A stretch of 64,000 nt of DNA from Primorskyibacter flagellatus (GTDB lineage: Bacteria; Pseudomonadota; Alphaproteobacteria; Rhodobacterales; Rhodobacteraceae): NCBI RefSeq assembly GCF_014638275.1, contig NZ_BMFJ01000001.1, forward strand, positions 2,696,338-2,760,337, given 5' to 3'. The notes under the pieces are model-generated. The model made no database searches and was not told the DNA's origin. It was given only the letters and a program-made list of their open reading frames with translations. Below, in pieces: positions 25,401-34,419 of this stretch (the stretch's first letter is position 1; each line of letters opens with the position of its first letter). The translations under genes were made by a program, and so were the position numbers.

Positions 25401-26585
25401 ATGACCGCTTCCGACCTTCCCGTTCCGGCCCGCGACCGCCTGCGCACGATCTGCGTGCTCGGAATCGTCATGACCTTCTCATGGGGCAGCAGCTACTACC
25501 TGCCCGGCGTGTTCTTCGCCCCGATCGGTGCGGACACCGGATGGTCCCCGGCGCTGCTGTCGGCGGGCTTCTCTCTCGGCCTGCTCGCCTCGGGCACCGC
25601 CGCGCCGAAGGTGGGCAGCCTGATCCAGCGGCACGGAGGCCGGCGCGTCCTGGCCTGCGGCATGGCGCTGATCGGCTGCGGTCAGGTCCTGCTGGCACTG
25701 GCACAGCACCCCGTCCTCTACCTGCTGGCATGGATCGTCATGGGCGCGGGCATGGGCGCCGGGCTTTACGACGCGGCCTTCTCCGCCCTGGGGCGGCTCT
25801 ACGGCCTCGGCGCGCGCTCAGCGATCACCGCCGTCACTCTTTTCGGAGGTCTGGCGAGCACGGTCTGCTGGCCGATCTCTGCCTCGCTGACCGAATGGCT
25901 GGGCTGGCGCGGGGCGCTGCTGGCCTATGCGGGGCTGCATGCGGCGGTGACGATCCCGCTCTGCCTCTACGGCCTGCCCCGAGCGGAGCAACCGCACCCG
26001 ACCACATCGGCGGACACCGGAACGGCGGGTAGCCTGTTCCGGGACACACGCTTCTGGCTGCTGGCGCTGGCCGCGGCCTGCTATTCCACCATGGCGACGA
26101 TCCTGACGGTAACGCTGATCCCGATCCTGACCGCGCAGGGGCTGACGCTGGCCGCCGCCGTCGGCCTCGGCGCGCTGTTCGGCCCGGCGCAGGTCGGCGC
26201 GCGCGTCCTGGAAATGGCAGGACGGGGGCGGCACCATCCGATCTGGACCATGGGGGTGTCGGCGACGGTGGCGTTCGGCGGGGTCGTCGCGCTCTGGCTC
26301 GGCCTGCCCGCGGCGCCCGCCATCATCGCCTTCGGGGCCGGCAACGGGCTCTGGTCCATCGCGCGCGGTGCGCTGCCGCTGGCGGTGTTCGGGGCACAGG
26401 ACTATCCGCGCATCATGGGCCGGATCGCCCCGGCGGCGATGGTGTCCTCTGCCGCCGGGCCGTGGATCGCGGGGCTGGTAGTTGCGGAGTGGGGACCGGC
26501 GGGCACGCTTGGTCTGCTGGTGATCCTCGCCGCCCTGCCGCCGCTGCTGACCGTGGCTCTGGCGGTGCGGCTGCGCCGGGACTGA
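25401..26585 (+). CDS. MFS transporter
   Basis: A 394-residue, twelve-helix MFS protein. The N-terminal FSWGSSYYLPGVFFAPIGAD and the RNxGxR-type loop QRHGGRRVLACG fit the oxalate/formate-like or cyanate-permease-like branches. The cargo is unknown. The ATG at 25401 was chosen because the first helix begins about 20 residues later; the upstream frame crosses the palindromic repeat. It lies 78 bp before polA. Confidence 0.85.
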   Translation: MTASDLPVPARDRLRTICVLGIVMTFSWGSSYYLPGVFFAPIGADTGWSPALLSAGFSLGLLASGTAAPKVGSLIQRHGGRRVLACGMALIGCGQVLLALAQHPVLYLLAWIVMGAGMGAGLYDAAFSALGRLYGLGARSAITAVTLFGGLASTVCWPISASLTEWLGWRGALLAYAGLHAAVTIPLCLYGLPRAEQPHPTTSADTGTAGSLFRDTRFWLLALAAACYSTMATILTVTLIPILTAQGLTLAAAVGLGALFGPAQVGARVLEMAGRGRHHPIWTMGVSATVAFGGVVALWLGLPAAPAIIAFGAGNGLWSIARGALPLAVFGAQDYPRIMGRIAPAAMVSSAAGPWIAGLVVAEWGPAGTLGLLVILAALPPLLTVALAVRLRRD

Positions 26586-26663
26586 ACGGCGTGCAAAACC
26601 GCGCTGGCGGCCCCTGCCCGATCATGGCACAACCTGACCCGTACCCGTGACCCGGAGGCCCCC

Positions 26664-29468
26664 ATGACCCAATTCGGCAAAGGCTGCCACCTGCACCTGA
26701 TCGACGGATCGGCCTTCATCTTCCGCGCCTATCACGCGCTGCCGCCGCTGACCCGCAAGTCCGACGGGCTGCCGATCGGCGCCGTCTCGGGCTTCTGCAA
26801 CATGCTGCACCGCTACGTGGAGGGAAACACCGGCCCTGACGCGCCGACCCATGTGGCCGTCGTGTTCGACAAGGGGTCGCACACCTTCCGCAACGACATG
26901 TACGACCTCTACAAGGCCAACCGCGAGGCCATGCCCGAGGACCTGCGCCCGCAGATCCCGCTGACCCGCGAGGCGACGATCGCCTTCAACATCGCCTGCA
27001 AGGAGATGGAGGGCTACGAGGCCGACGACATCATCGCCACCCTCTCCTGCCAGGCGCGGGACGCGGGCGGTCGGGTGACGATCATCTCCTCCGACAAGGA
27101 CCTGATGCAGCTGGTCGGCGACGGGGTTGAGATGCTGGATGCGATGAAGAACCTGCGTATCGACCGCGACGGCGTGTTCGAGAAATTCGGCGTCTTTCCC
27201 GACCGGGTCGTCGACGTGCAGGCGCTGGCCGGGGACTCGGTCGACAACGTGCCGGGCGCGCCTGGTATCGGGATCAAGACCGCCGCGCTGCTGATCAACG
27301 AATACGGCACGCTGGAGGAGCTTCTGGACCGCGCCGGGGAGATCAAGCAGCCCAAGCGACGCGAGACCTTGATCGAGAACCGCGCGCAGATCGAACTGTC
27401 CAAGAAGCTGGTCACGCTGGATTGCAACACCCCGCTCGACTTCACGCTGGACGACCTTGAGGTGAAGGACCCCGACCCGGACACCCTGCTGACCTTCCTC
27501 AACACGATGGAGTTCCGCACCCTCACCAAGCGCATCGCCGACCAGATGGGGGTGGAACCGCCCGCCCTGCCGGAGGTCAACGTGCAGGGCGGAGAGGACG
27601 CGCCGCAGGTGGTGGAGATGCCCGCCATCGACACGGCGACCTATGAGATGGTGACCAGCGCCGACCAGCTCTCCGTCTGGATCGGCCGTATCCGGGAACG
27701 CGGCTACGTGGCGCTGGACACGGAGACCACCGGTCTTGACGAGATGCGCGCCGATCTGGTCGGCGTCTGCCTGGCCACCGAACCGGGCCTCGCCTGCTAC
27801 ATCCCGCTGACCCACAAGTCCGGCGAGGGCGAGGGCCTCTTCGCCGACGACACGCTGGCCGAGGGGCAGATGCCGGAGGCGGAGGCGCTGGCGATGCTGA
27901 AGCCGGTGCTGGAGGACGACGCGATCCTCAAGATCGGCCAGAACATGAAATACGACGCGAAGATCCTGAAACGTTACGGGATCACCGTCGCCCCCTTCGA
28001 CGACACCATGCTGATGAGCTACGCGCTGAACGCCGGGCTGCACCAGCACGGGATGGACGCGCTGGCCGACCGCTACCTGGGTCACAGCTGCATCCCGATC
28101 AAGGACCTGCTCGGGTCCGGCAAGTCGATGATCACCTTCGACAAAGTGCCGCTGGACAAGGCCACCGCCTATGCGGCCGAGGATGCGGACGTGACCCTGC
28201 GCCTCTGGCAGACGCTCAAGCCGCAGCTTCACGCGAAGAAGGTCACGACGGTCTACGAAACGCTGGAGCGCCCCCTCTCCCCCGTGCTGGCAGAGATGGA
28301 GATGCACGGTATCAAGGTCGACCGCGACACGCTCTCGCGCATGTCCAACGCCTTCGCGCAGAAGATGGCTGGGCTGGAGGCGGACATCCACGAACTGGCC
28401 GGGGAAAGCTTCAACGTCGGTTCGCCCAAGCAGCTTGGAGAGATCCTGTTCGACAAGATGGGACTGGAGGGCGGCAAGAAGGGCAAGACGGGGGCCTATG
28501 CCACCGGTGCCGACATCCTCGAAGATCTGGCGACCGAACATGAACTCCCGGCGCGCATCCTCGACTGGCGGCAGCTGTCCAAGCTGAAATCGACCTACAC
28601 GGATGCGTTGCAGGACCATATCCACCCGGACTCGGGCCGCGTCCATACCTCCTACGTGCAGACGGGGGCGAACACCGGCCGCCTTGCCTCCACCGACCCG
28701 AACCTGCAGAACATCCCCGTGCGCAGCGAAGAGGGCCGCCGCATCCGCGAGGCCTTTGTCGCCCCGGAGGGGCGCGTCCTGCTATCCCTCGACTATTCCC
28801 AGATCGAACTCCGCATCCTTGCCCATATCGCCGACATCCCCGCGCTGAAACAGGCGTTCGAGGAGGGGCAGGACATCCACGCCGCCACCGCGTCAGAGAT
28901 GTTCGGCGTGCCGCTTTCAGAGATGACCCCGGATGTGCGGCGGCAGGCGAAGGCGATCAACTTCGGAGTGATCTACGGCATCTCGGGCTTCGGTCTTGCC
29001 CGCAACCTCCGCATCCCGAGGGCGGAGGCGCAGGGCTTCATCGACCGCTACTTCGAACGCTTCCCCGGCATCCGCGACTACATGGATGCCACGACCGAAT
29101 TCGGCAAATCTCACGGCTACGTCCAGACGCTCTTCGGCCGTCGCATCCATACGCCGGAAATCGACGCCAAGGGTCCCCGCGCCGGTTTCGCCCGCCGCGC
29201 CGCGATCAACGCGCCGATCCAGGGCACGGCCGCCGACATCATCCGCCGCGCCATGATCCGTATGCCGGACGCCATCGCCAAGCTGCCCGCGAAGATGCTG
29301 CTGCAGGTCCACGACGAACTGGTCTTCGAAGTCGATGAAAACGCGGTCGAGGATGTGACCAATGCCGCCCGCGCGGTCATGGAAAATGCCGCCGCCCCTG
29401 CAGTGAAGATCGACGTCCCGCTGGTCGTCGACGCCGGCCACGGAAAAAACTGGGCCGAAGCGCACTAG
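26664..29468 (+). CDS. polA: DNA polymerase I
   Basis: A 934-residue polymerase for Okazaki-fragment processing and repair. The 5' nuclease spans about residues 1-310 (LIDGSAFIFRAYHALPP, EADDIIA, GDSVDNVPG). The 3'-5' exonuclease is intact: DTETTGLD (about residue 351), NMKYDAKIL and YAAEDADVTL supply the acidic residues. Polymerase motifs are DYSQIELRILAHI (A, about 709), RRQAKAINFGVIYGIS (B) and QVHDELVFEV (C, about 882). So all three activities should be present. Length matches E. coli PolA. Confidence 0.97.
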   Translation: MTQFGKGCHLHLIDGSAFIFRAYHALPPLTRKSDGLPIGAVSGFCNMLHRYVEGNTGPDAPTHVAVVFDKGSHTFRNDMYDLYKANREAMPEDLRPQIPLTREATIAFNIACKEMEGYEADDIIATLSCQARDAGGRVTIISSDKDLMQLVGDGVEMLDAMKNLRIDRDGVFEKFGVFPDRVVDVQALAGDSVDNVPGAPGIGIKTAALLINEYGTLEELLDRAGEIKQPKRRETLIENRAQIELSKKLVTLDCNTPLDFTLDDLEVKDPDPDTLLTFLNTMEFRTLTKRIADQMGVEPPALPEVNVQGGEDAPQVVEMPAIDTATYEMVTSADQLSVWIGRIRERGYVALDTETTGLDEMRADLVGVCLATEPGLACYIPLTHKSGEGEGLFADDTLAEGQMPEAEALAMLKPVLEDDAILKIGQNMKYDAKILKRYGITVAPFDDTMLMSYALNAGLHQHGMDALADRYLGHSCIPIKDLLGSGKSMITFDKVPLDKATAYAAEDADVTLRLWQTLKPQLHAKKVTTVYETLERPLSPVLAEMEMHGIKVDRDTLSRMSNAFAQKMAGLEADIHELAGESFNVGSPKQLGEILFDKMGLEGGKKGKTGAYATGADILEDLATEHELPARILDWRQLSKLKSTYTDALQDHIHPDSGRVHTSYVQTGANTGRLASTDPNLQNIPVRSEEGRRIREAFVAPEGRVLLSLDYSQIELRILAHIADIPALKQAFEEGQDIHAATASEMFGVPLSEMTPDVRRQAKAINFGVIYGISGFGLARNLRIPRAEAQGFIDRYFERFPGIRDYMDATTEFGKSHGYVQTLFGRRIHTPEIDAKGPRAGFARRAAINAPIQGTAADIIRRAMIRMPDAIAKLPAKMLLQVHDELVFEVDENAVEDVTNAARAVMENAAAPAVKIDVPLVVDAGHGKNWAEAH

Positions 29469-29482
29469 TCGTCCCTCCCGTT

Positions 29483-29536
29483 TTCATCTTGCCGGAAATA
29501 TCCCGGGGGAGCCCGAAGGGCGGGGGCAGCGCCCCC
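29483..29536 (-). repeat. Intergenic GAGTATTT...CAAGATGAA element, copy 4, with hairpin
   Basis: On the plus strand TTCATCTTGCCGGAAATATC begins 14 bp after the polA stop, then CCGGGGG, a GCCCGAAGGGC hairpin and a GGGGGC-AGC-GCCCCC hairpin (29522-29536). It could help end polA transcription. The rest of the gap up to 29646 shows nothing recognisable. Confidence 0.7.
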
Positions 29537-29646
29537 TCCCACCTCAGCTGTTTGCACATTCCTTGGGACTGGGAACGATGTACCAACAGGCCGCTGCGTT
29601 TCGCGTCGGGGGCACTGCAAACAACCTGACTGGGCCCCCTCCGCCC

Positions 29647-31989
29647 TCACTCTCCGTAGGGCACCCAGACCGTCTTGATCTCCGTCGCGTGGTCGAGGAA
29701 TGCGCGCCCCTCGCCCTCCGGCCCGGTCCAGTCGCGTGCGCGGGCGTTATTCACCCAGGTCCGCTTGAGGTTCCCGGCGCTCTTCGCCTCGATCTCCCGC
29801 GACAGGTCGGTGGAGGAGAAGCTCCAGACCGCCTCCACATCCAGATGCGACGCCATCGTGCCGGCCAGCTCCGCATGGGACCCGGTGACGATGTTGACCA
29901 CGCCGCCGGGCACGTCCGATGTCTCGAGCACCTGGTAGAAATCCGTCGCCGCCAGCGGGAAGGGTTCGGAGGGCACCAGCACCACGCGGTTGCCCATGGC
30001 AATCGCGGGCGCCATGACCGAGACCAGCCCAAGCAGGGGTGCCTCGTCCGGGCAGAGCGCGCCGATCACGCCGACGGGCTCGCGCACCGCCAGGGCCATG
30101 CCCCGGATCGGGACGGAGCGGAGGTCCCCGGCGTATTTGTCGGCCCAGGCGGCATAGGTGAAGAGCCGGGCAATGGTCTGCTGAACCTCCGTCTTTCCTC
30201 CCTTTCCGCCAACCATTGCGTCGATCCGAGCGGCGAACTCCGCGGCGCGGGCCTCGAGGTTCTCCGCGATGTAGTAGAGGATCTGCGCGCGCAGGTGCCC
30301 GGTTGTCCCGGACCAGCCTTTTGCGCCCTGCGCGGCCTCAACCGCGTTGCGGATGTCCTTGCGGTTGCCGGTGCCGACATGGCCCAGCAACCCGCCCGAG
30401 GGGCTGAAGACGGCCTTCGAATATCCCCCGTCCGGACGCGCCTGCTTGCCGCCGACGAACAGCTTGGCGGTGCGGTCCAACCCCTCGCCAAGCGCGTCGA
30501 CCTTGCCCGACATCGCCGCAACGGGCTTCAGCGCCTTCGGCTTTCCAGCGGGTTTCAGATAGGCCGACAGCCCCTCCCAACCGCCTTCGCGTCCGAACCC
30601 GGACTCGCGGACCCCGCCGAATCCCGCGGCGGCGTCGAACATGTTGGTGCCGTTGACCCAGACAACGCCCGCAACCAGCCGGGGCGCGACGCCGAGCGCG
30701 AGGTTGATGTTCTCTGTCCAGACCGAGGCCGCGAGGCCGTAGCGCGTGTTGTTCGCCAGCGCCACGGCTTCGTCCGGCGTGCGGAAGGTGCAGGAAACGA
30801 GGATGGGGCCGAAGATCTCCTCCTGCATCAGCCGGTCCGCGGGGGCGAGGCCGGTGATCAGCGTGGGCGGATAAAAGCAGCCCTCCGGCAGGTCGCAGGC
30901 GGCGCGGTAGACCTCGCCTCCCGATCCCTCGACCAGCGCCCGGATGGTGTCGAGCTGCACGGGATCGACCACCGCGCCGACGTCGATGCATTTGTCCAGC
31001 GGATTGCCGACGCGCAGCCTGTCCATGCGCGCCTTCAGCTTGGCGATGAACCGCTCCGCGACGCCTTCCTGCACCAGCAGGCGGGACCCGGCACAGCAGA
31101 CCTGACCCTGGTTGAACCAGATGGCATCGACCAGCCCCTCGACCGCTGAATCCAGATCGGCGTCGTCAAAGACGATGTAGGGCCCCTTGCCGCCCAGTTC
31201 GAGCGTGAGCGACTTGCCCTGTCCCGCCGTCGCCTCGCGGATCTTGCGCCCGACCTCGGTCGATCCGGTGAAGGCGACCTTGTCGACGCCCTCATGCGCG
31301 ACGATCATCTCGCCGACCCGCCCGTCGCCGGTCACGATGTTCACTACACCCTTCGGCACCCCCGCCTGACGGCAGATGTCGGCGAAGCACAGTGCTGTCA
31401 GCGAGGTGTATTCGGCCGGTTTCAGAACAACCGTGTTCCCGGCGGCAATCGCGGGAGCGACCTTCCACGCCAGCATCAGCAGGGGAAAGTTCCACGGGAT
31501 CACCTGCCCGCAGACGCCAAGCGGTTCCATCCCCGGCGCCTCCGCGTCGATCAGCTGGGCCAGCCCGGCGTGATAGTAGAAATGCCGCGCGACAAGCGGC
31601 ACGTCGATGTCGCGGCTCTCCCGGATCGGCTTGCCGTTGTCCATCGTTTCCAACACCGCCAGCAGACGCGCGTGTTTCTGCACCAGCCGCGCCAGCGCAT
31701 ACAGCACCCGCGCGCGTCCCGGCCCGCCCAGCTTCGCCCACCGGGGCTGCGCCCTGCGCGCGGCCTTCACTGCCGCATCAACATCCTTTGCCGAGCCCTG
31801 CGTGAGATGGGCCAGCACCTCGCCGGTGGCGGGATTGCGGCTTTCGAAGGTCTCTCCGACCTCTGTCCAGTCGCCGCCGATGAAATGACCGAAGCGGTCG
31901 CCCTGATCGACCAGCCAGGCAAGCGCCTCCGCCGCGCTCTCGGGGGCAGGGCCGTAGTCCATCGACTCGAAAATCTCTTTCACGCCCAT
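29647..31989 (-). CDS. Aldehyde dehydrogenase with an extra C-terminal half domain
   Basis: A 780-residue protein. Residues about 1-495 form a complete aldehyde dehydrogenase: PWNFPLLMLAWKVAPAIAAG, VVLKPAE, LELGGKGPYIVFDDADLD with the base glutamate, and NQGQVCCAGSR with the catalytic cysteine (about 295). Residues about 505-780 repeat only the NAD-binding half (FVGGKQARPDGGYS, REPVGVIGALCPDEAPLLGL) and stop before any catalytic cysteine. This resembles ALDH16-type proteins. It follows deoC on the same strand, fitting oxidation of acetaldehyde from deoxyribose breakdown, which is inference. Confidence 0.88.
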   Translation of the reverse strand: MGVKEIFESMDYGPAPESAAEALAWLVDQGDRFGHFIGGDWTEVGETFESRNPATGEVLAHLTQGSAKDVDAAVKAARRAQPRWAKLGGPGRARVLYALARLVQKHARLLAVLETMDNGKPIRESRDIDVPLVARHFYYHAGLAQLIDAEAPGMEPLGVCGQVIPWNFPLLMLAWKVAPAIAAGNTVVLKPAEYTSLTALCFADICRQAGVPKGVVNIVTGDGRVGEMIVAHEGVDKVAFTGSTEVGRKIREATAGQGKSLTLELGGKGPYIVFDDADLDSAVEGLVDAIWFNQGQVCCAGSRLLVQEGVAERFIAKLKARMDRLRVGNPLDKCIDVGAVVDPVQLDTIRALVEGSGGEVYRAACDLPEGCFYPPTLITGLAPADRLMQEEIFGPILVSCTFRTPDEAVALANNTRYGLAASVWTENINLALGVAPRLVAGVVWVNGTNMFDAAAGFGGVRESGFGREGGWEGLSAYLKPAGKPKALKPVAAMSGKVDALGEGLDRTAKLFVGGKQARPDGGYSKAVFSPSGGLLGHVGTGNRKDIRNAVEAAQGAKGWSGTTGHLRAQILYYIAENLEARAAEFAARIDAMVGGKGGKTEVQQTIARLFTYAAWADKYAGDLRSVPIRGMALAVREPVGVIGALCPDEAPLLGLVSVMAPAIAMGNRVVLVPSEPFPLAATDFYQVLETSDVPGGVVNIVTGSHAELAGTMASHLDVEAVWSFSSTDLSREIEAKSAGNLKRTWVNNARARDWTGPEGEGRAFLDHATEIKTVWVPYGE

Positions 31990-32001
31990 GTCCGATCCCC
32001 C

Positions 32002-32022
32002 TTCATCTTGCCCGAAATACTC
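32002..32022 (-). repeat. Intergenic GAGTATTT...CAAGATGAA element, copy 5
   Basis: Read leftward it is GAGTATTTCGGGCAAGATGA plus A, then GGGGGATCGGAC and the ATG of the aldehyde dehydrogenase 13 bp later. It occupies most of the 39-bp space between the deoC stop and the dehydrogenase start. Confidence 0.7.
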
Positions 32023-32028
32023 AAATCC

Positions 32029-33018
32029 TCAGCCCGCCGCATGGCGCCACCCCGCGGAATAGGCGCCGCTCACGTGGTGTTCCAGCTGCCGCTCGATATC
32101 GCCCAGAAGCGACGAGGCGCCGAAGCGGAAGAGGTCGGGGCGGAGCCAGCGGTCGCCGAGTTCCTCCTTCAGCAGCGACAGGTAGACCAGCGCGTCCTTC
32201 GCCTTGGAGATCCCGCCCGCGGGCTTGTAGCCGATGCGGTAGCCGGTGCGGTCGTGGTAATCGCGGATCGCCCGGATCATGACGAGGCTGACCGGAAGGG
32301 TGGCATTGACCGTCTCCTTGCCGGTGGAGGTCTTGATGAAATCCGCCCCGGCCATCATGCAGACCAGAGAGGCGCGGGCGACGTTGCGCAGGGTGCCGAG
32401 TTCACCGGTCGCAAGGATCGCCTTCACATGCGCCTCTCCGCAGGCGGCGCGGAACTCGCGCATCTCGTCATACAGGGTCTGCCAGTTGCCCTCCAGCACG
32501 TGGCGGCGCGAGATCACGATGTCGATCTCCTCCGCCCCGGCCTTCACGCTTTCGCCGATCTCGGCCACCCGCAGGTGAAAGGGGGACAGGCCCGCCGGGA
32601 AGCCGGTGGAAACGGCCGCGACCGGGATGCCCGATCCCTGTAATGCGGCGACGGCGGCCGGGACCATCTCGTGATAGACGCAGACCGCGCCGGTGGTGAG
32701 ACCGCTCACGCCGAGCCGGTCCAGCAGGTCCGCGCGCACCGGCTGGCGGGCCTTTGCGCAAAGCCGCCGGACGCGGGCCTCCGTATCGTCGCCGGACAGG
32801 GTCGTCAGGTCGATCAGGGTGATCGCGCGCAGCAGCCAGGCGGCCTGGTAATCCTTCTTGACGGACCGGCGGCCCGGCAGGGTGGCACAGCGGCGTTCGA
32901 TCGCCGAGGTGTTGGCCTGTGCGCCCATCACCCAGTCCATGTCGAGCTCCATGCCGGGATTGCGCGCCTCCACCGTCTGGGGCAGCTGCGCCGTCGGGCT
33001 GTCCACCTTCGTCTGCAT
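32029..33018 (-). CDS. deoC: Deoxyribose-phosphate aldolase
   Basis: A 329-residue class I aldolase splitting 2-deoxyribose 5-phosphate into glyceraldehyde 3-phosphate and acetaldehyde. The Schiff-base lysine is in ADFIKTSTGKE (about residue 228), with the second lysine in IGYKPAGGISK. The chain is longer than E. coli DeoC (259) because of an N-terminal extension, as in the eukaryote-like branch. AGGGAGGAG precedes the ATG at 33018. The aldehyde dehydrogenase is next in the operon and could take up the acetaldehyde. Confidence 0.95.
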   Translation of the reverse strand: MQTKVDSPTAQLPQTVEARNPGMELDMDWVMGAQANTSAIERRCATLPGRRSVKKDYQAAWLLRAITLIDLTTLSGDDTEARVRRLCAKARQPVRADLLDRLGVSGLTTGAVCVYHEMVPAAVAALQGSGIPVAAVSTGFPAGLSPFHLRVAEIGESVKAGAEEIDIVISRRHVLEGNWQTLYDEMREFRAACGEAHVKAILATGELGTLRNVARASLVCMMAGADFIKTSTGKETVNATLPVSLVMIRAIRDYHDRTGYRIGYKPAGGISKAKDALVYLSLLKEELGDRWLRPDLFRFGASSLLGDIERQLEHHVSGAYSAGWRHAAG

Positions 33019-33369
33019 CCGCTCCTCCCTCGGGTTGGCTGGCGGCACGGTGGCACGGGCGCGCGCGGCAATGCAAGCGCGCCGCAGGGGAAGGGGCGCG
33101 GGCCGGCGGCCTGGGGTGTTGCGCCGAGGGCGGTCTGTGTTCCCTTCACGTGTCTTCGTCCTCCTCGCGGGTCCTTCCCCCCTCACAGGTCTTCGTCCCC
33201 CTCACCCTGCCCTCACCGCCGCGGGGGTGAGGGAAACCCGTCGCGCCTATGTGGACCATCCCGCGATGCGTCATCCCCTTGCCCGACCCGGGGATCTCTG
33301 CCTCCACAGTCAGTCCCGGCAAGCAACCGCCCGAGAAATCCCCGCCGCACAGCACATCACCGCCCCTAG
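33019..33369. other. Gene-free region with decayed repeats upstream of sitA
   Basis: This gap between divergent deoC and the sit operon has no convincing reading frame. It holds CTTCGTCC and CCCCTCACCC-type tracts, a CCCTCACC...GGTGAGGG hairpin (33210-33232) akin to the ends of the MITE-like element at 7.6 kb, and a degenerate ATCCCC...GGGGAT palindrome (33273-33295) akin to the repeat at 25.3 kb. It looks like a graveyard of small repeats. The operon promoter follows at 33370. Confidence 0.55.
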
Positions 33370-33419
33370 ATGCGAACCGTTCTCATTTCTGTTGACAAAC
33401 TTGCGAACCATTCGCATCT
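33370..33419 (+). promoter_or_regulatory. sitA promoter with two Fur-family (Mur-like) operator dyads
   Basis: Two related dyads lie 31 bp apart: ATGCGAACCGTTCTCAT (33370-33386) and TTGCGAACCATTCGCAT (33401-33417), the second containing the perfect TGCGAA-CCA-TTCGCA. Between them is TTGACA (33392-33397), and CATCTT (33414-33419) is a possible -10 at 16-bp spacing, so bound protein would block the polymerase. Mur, the manganese-sensing Fur-family regulator, controls sit genes in alphaproteobacteria. That it acts here is inference. Confidence 0.7.
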
Positions 33420-33459
33420 TCTCCCCAAGAACCGGAAAACCGCCAGAATCAGAGAGATC

Positions 33460-34419
33460 ATGCCCCTCACCCGCCGCCATTTGCTCGCCTCCGCCACCGC
33501 CGCCGCGTTGCTGCCCCGTGCCGCCCTGTCGGCAGAGGGGCTGTCCGTGGTCGCCACGACCGGCATGATCGCGGATGCAGCCACGGCCATCCTGGGGGAG
33601 GCGGGCACCGTGAATGCCCTCATGGGTGCCGGGGTCGATCCGCACAGCTTCCGGCAGACCCGCAGCGACATCGTGGCGATGACGCGGGCGGAGCTGACGC
33701 TCTGGCACGGGCTCTACCTCGAGGCGCAGATGGAGGAATTCCTCACCGCGCTCGCCCGCAAGAACACTGTGGTGGCGGTGGCCGACACGCTCGACCGCGA
33801 CCGTCTGCTTTCGCACGCCGACTACGAGGGGCGGTTCGATCCGCACGTCTGGATGGCGCCCGAGCTGTGGTCGGACGTGGTCACCGCGATCTCCGCCGCG
33901 CTGCAGGATGCCCGGCCGGACCTCGCCGCGACCTTTCAGGCCCGGACGGTGGACTATCAGACCACCATCGCCCGCTTGCACGACTACGCCCGCACCGCCA
34001 TCGCGTCGGTCCCGGAAGAGGCGCGCGTTCTCGTCACGGCGCATGACGCGTTCAGCTACTTCGGTCGCGCCTACGGGATGGAGGTGCTGGGCATCCAGGG
34101 TATCTCCACCGAATCCGAGGCCGGGCTGAACCGCATCCGCGACCTGGTTGACACGCTGGTGGAGCGGAAGATCAGCGCGGTCTTCGTGGAGACGTCCGTC
34201 TCAGACCGCAACATGCGGGCGCTGATCGAAGGCGCGGCGTCGCGCGGGCACGAGGTCAGGATCGGCGGAGAGCTCTTCTCGGACGCCATGGGGGAACCCG
34301 GCACCTACGAGGGGACTTATCCCGGCATGATCGACCACAACGTCACGACCATCGCAGGCGCGCTCGGCGGCACGGTCCCGGCGCGGGGCATGGACGGGAA
34401 ACTGGCCGCGGGACTGTGA
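33460..34419 (+). CDS. sitA: Metal ABC transporter, periplasmic binding protein (SitA-like)
   Basis: A 319-residue cluster A-I metal-binding protein. The signal TRRHLLASATAAALLPRAALSA has twin arginines and ends near residue 23, so Tat or Sec export is possible. Metal ligands expected in the family are seen as GVDPHSF (His), HVWMAP (His), an E in ISTESEAG and DHNVTT (Asp). The transporter should import Mn2+, or Fe2+ or Zn2+; the operator type favours manganese. The start at 33460 was chosen for the signal peptide; the longer frame begins in the operator. Confidence 0.88.
   Translation: MPLTRRHLLASATAAALLPRAALSAEGLSVVATTGMIADAATAILGEAGTVNALMGAGVDPHSFRQTRSDIVAMTRAELTLWHGLYLEAQMEEFLTALARKNTVVAVADTLDRDRLLSHADYEGRFDPHVWMAPELWSDVVTAISAALQDARPDLAATFQARTVDYQTTIARLHDYARTAIASVPEEARVLVTAHDAFSYFGRAYGMEVLGIQGISTESEAGLNRIRDLVDTLVERKISAVFVETSVSDRNMRALIEGAASRGHEVRIGGELFSDAMGEPGTYEGTYPGMIDHNVTTIAGALGGTVPARGMDGKLAAGL

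Noticed and set aside
26622..28646. A 674-codon open frame antisense to polA
   Set aside because: It is the mirror of a certain polA gene in high-GC DNA, where the opposite strand rarely meets stop codons. Its product is His/Arg/Gly-rich with no domain.
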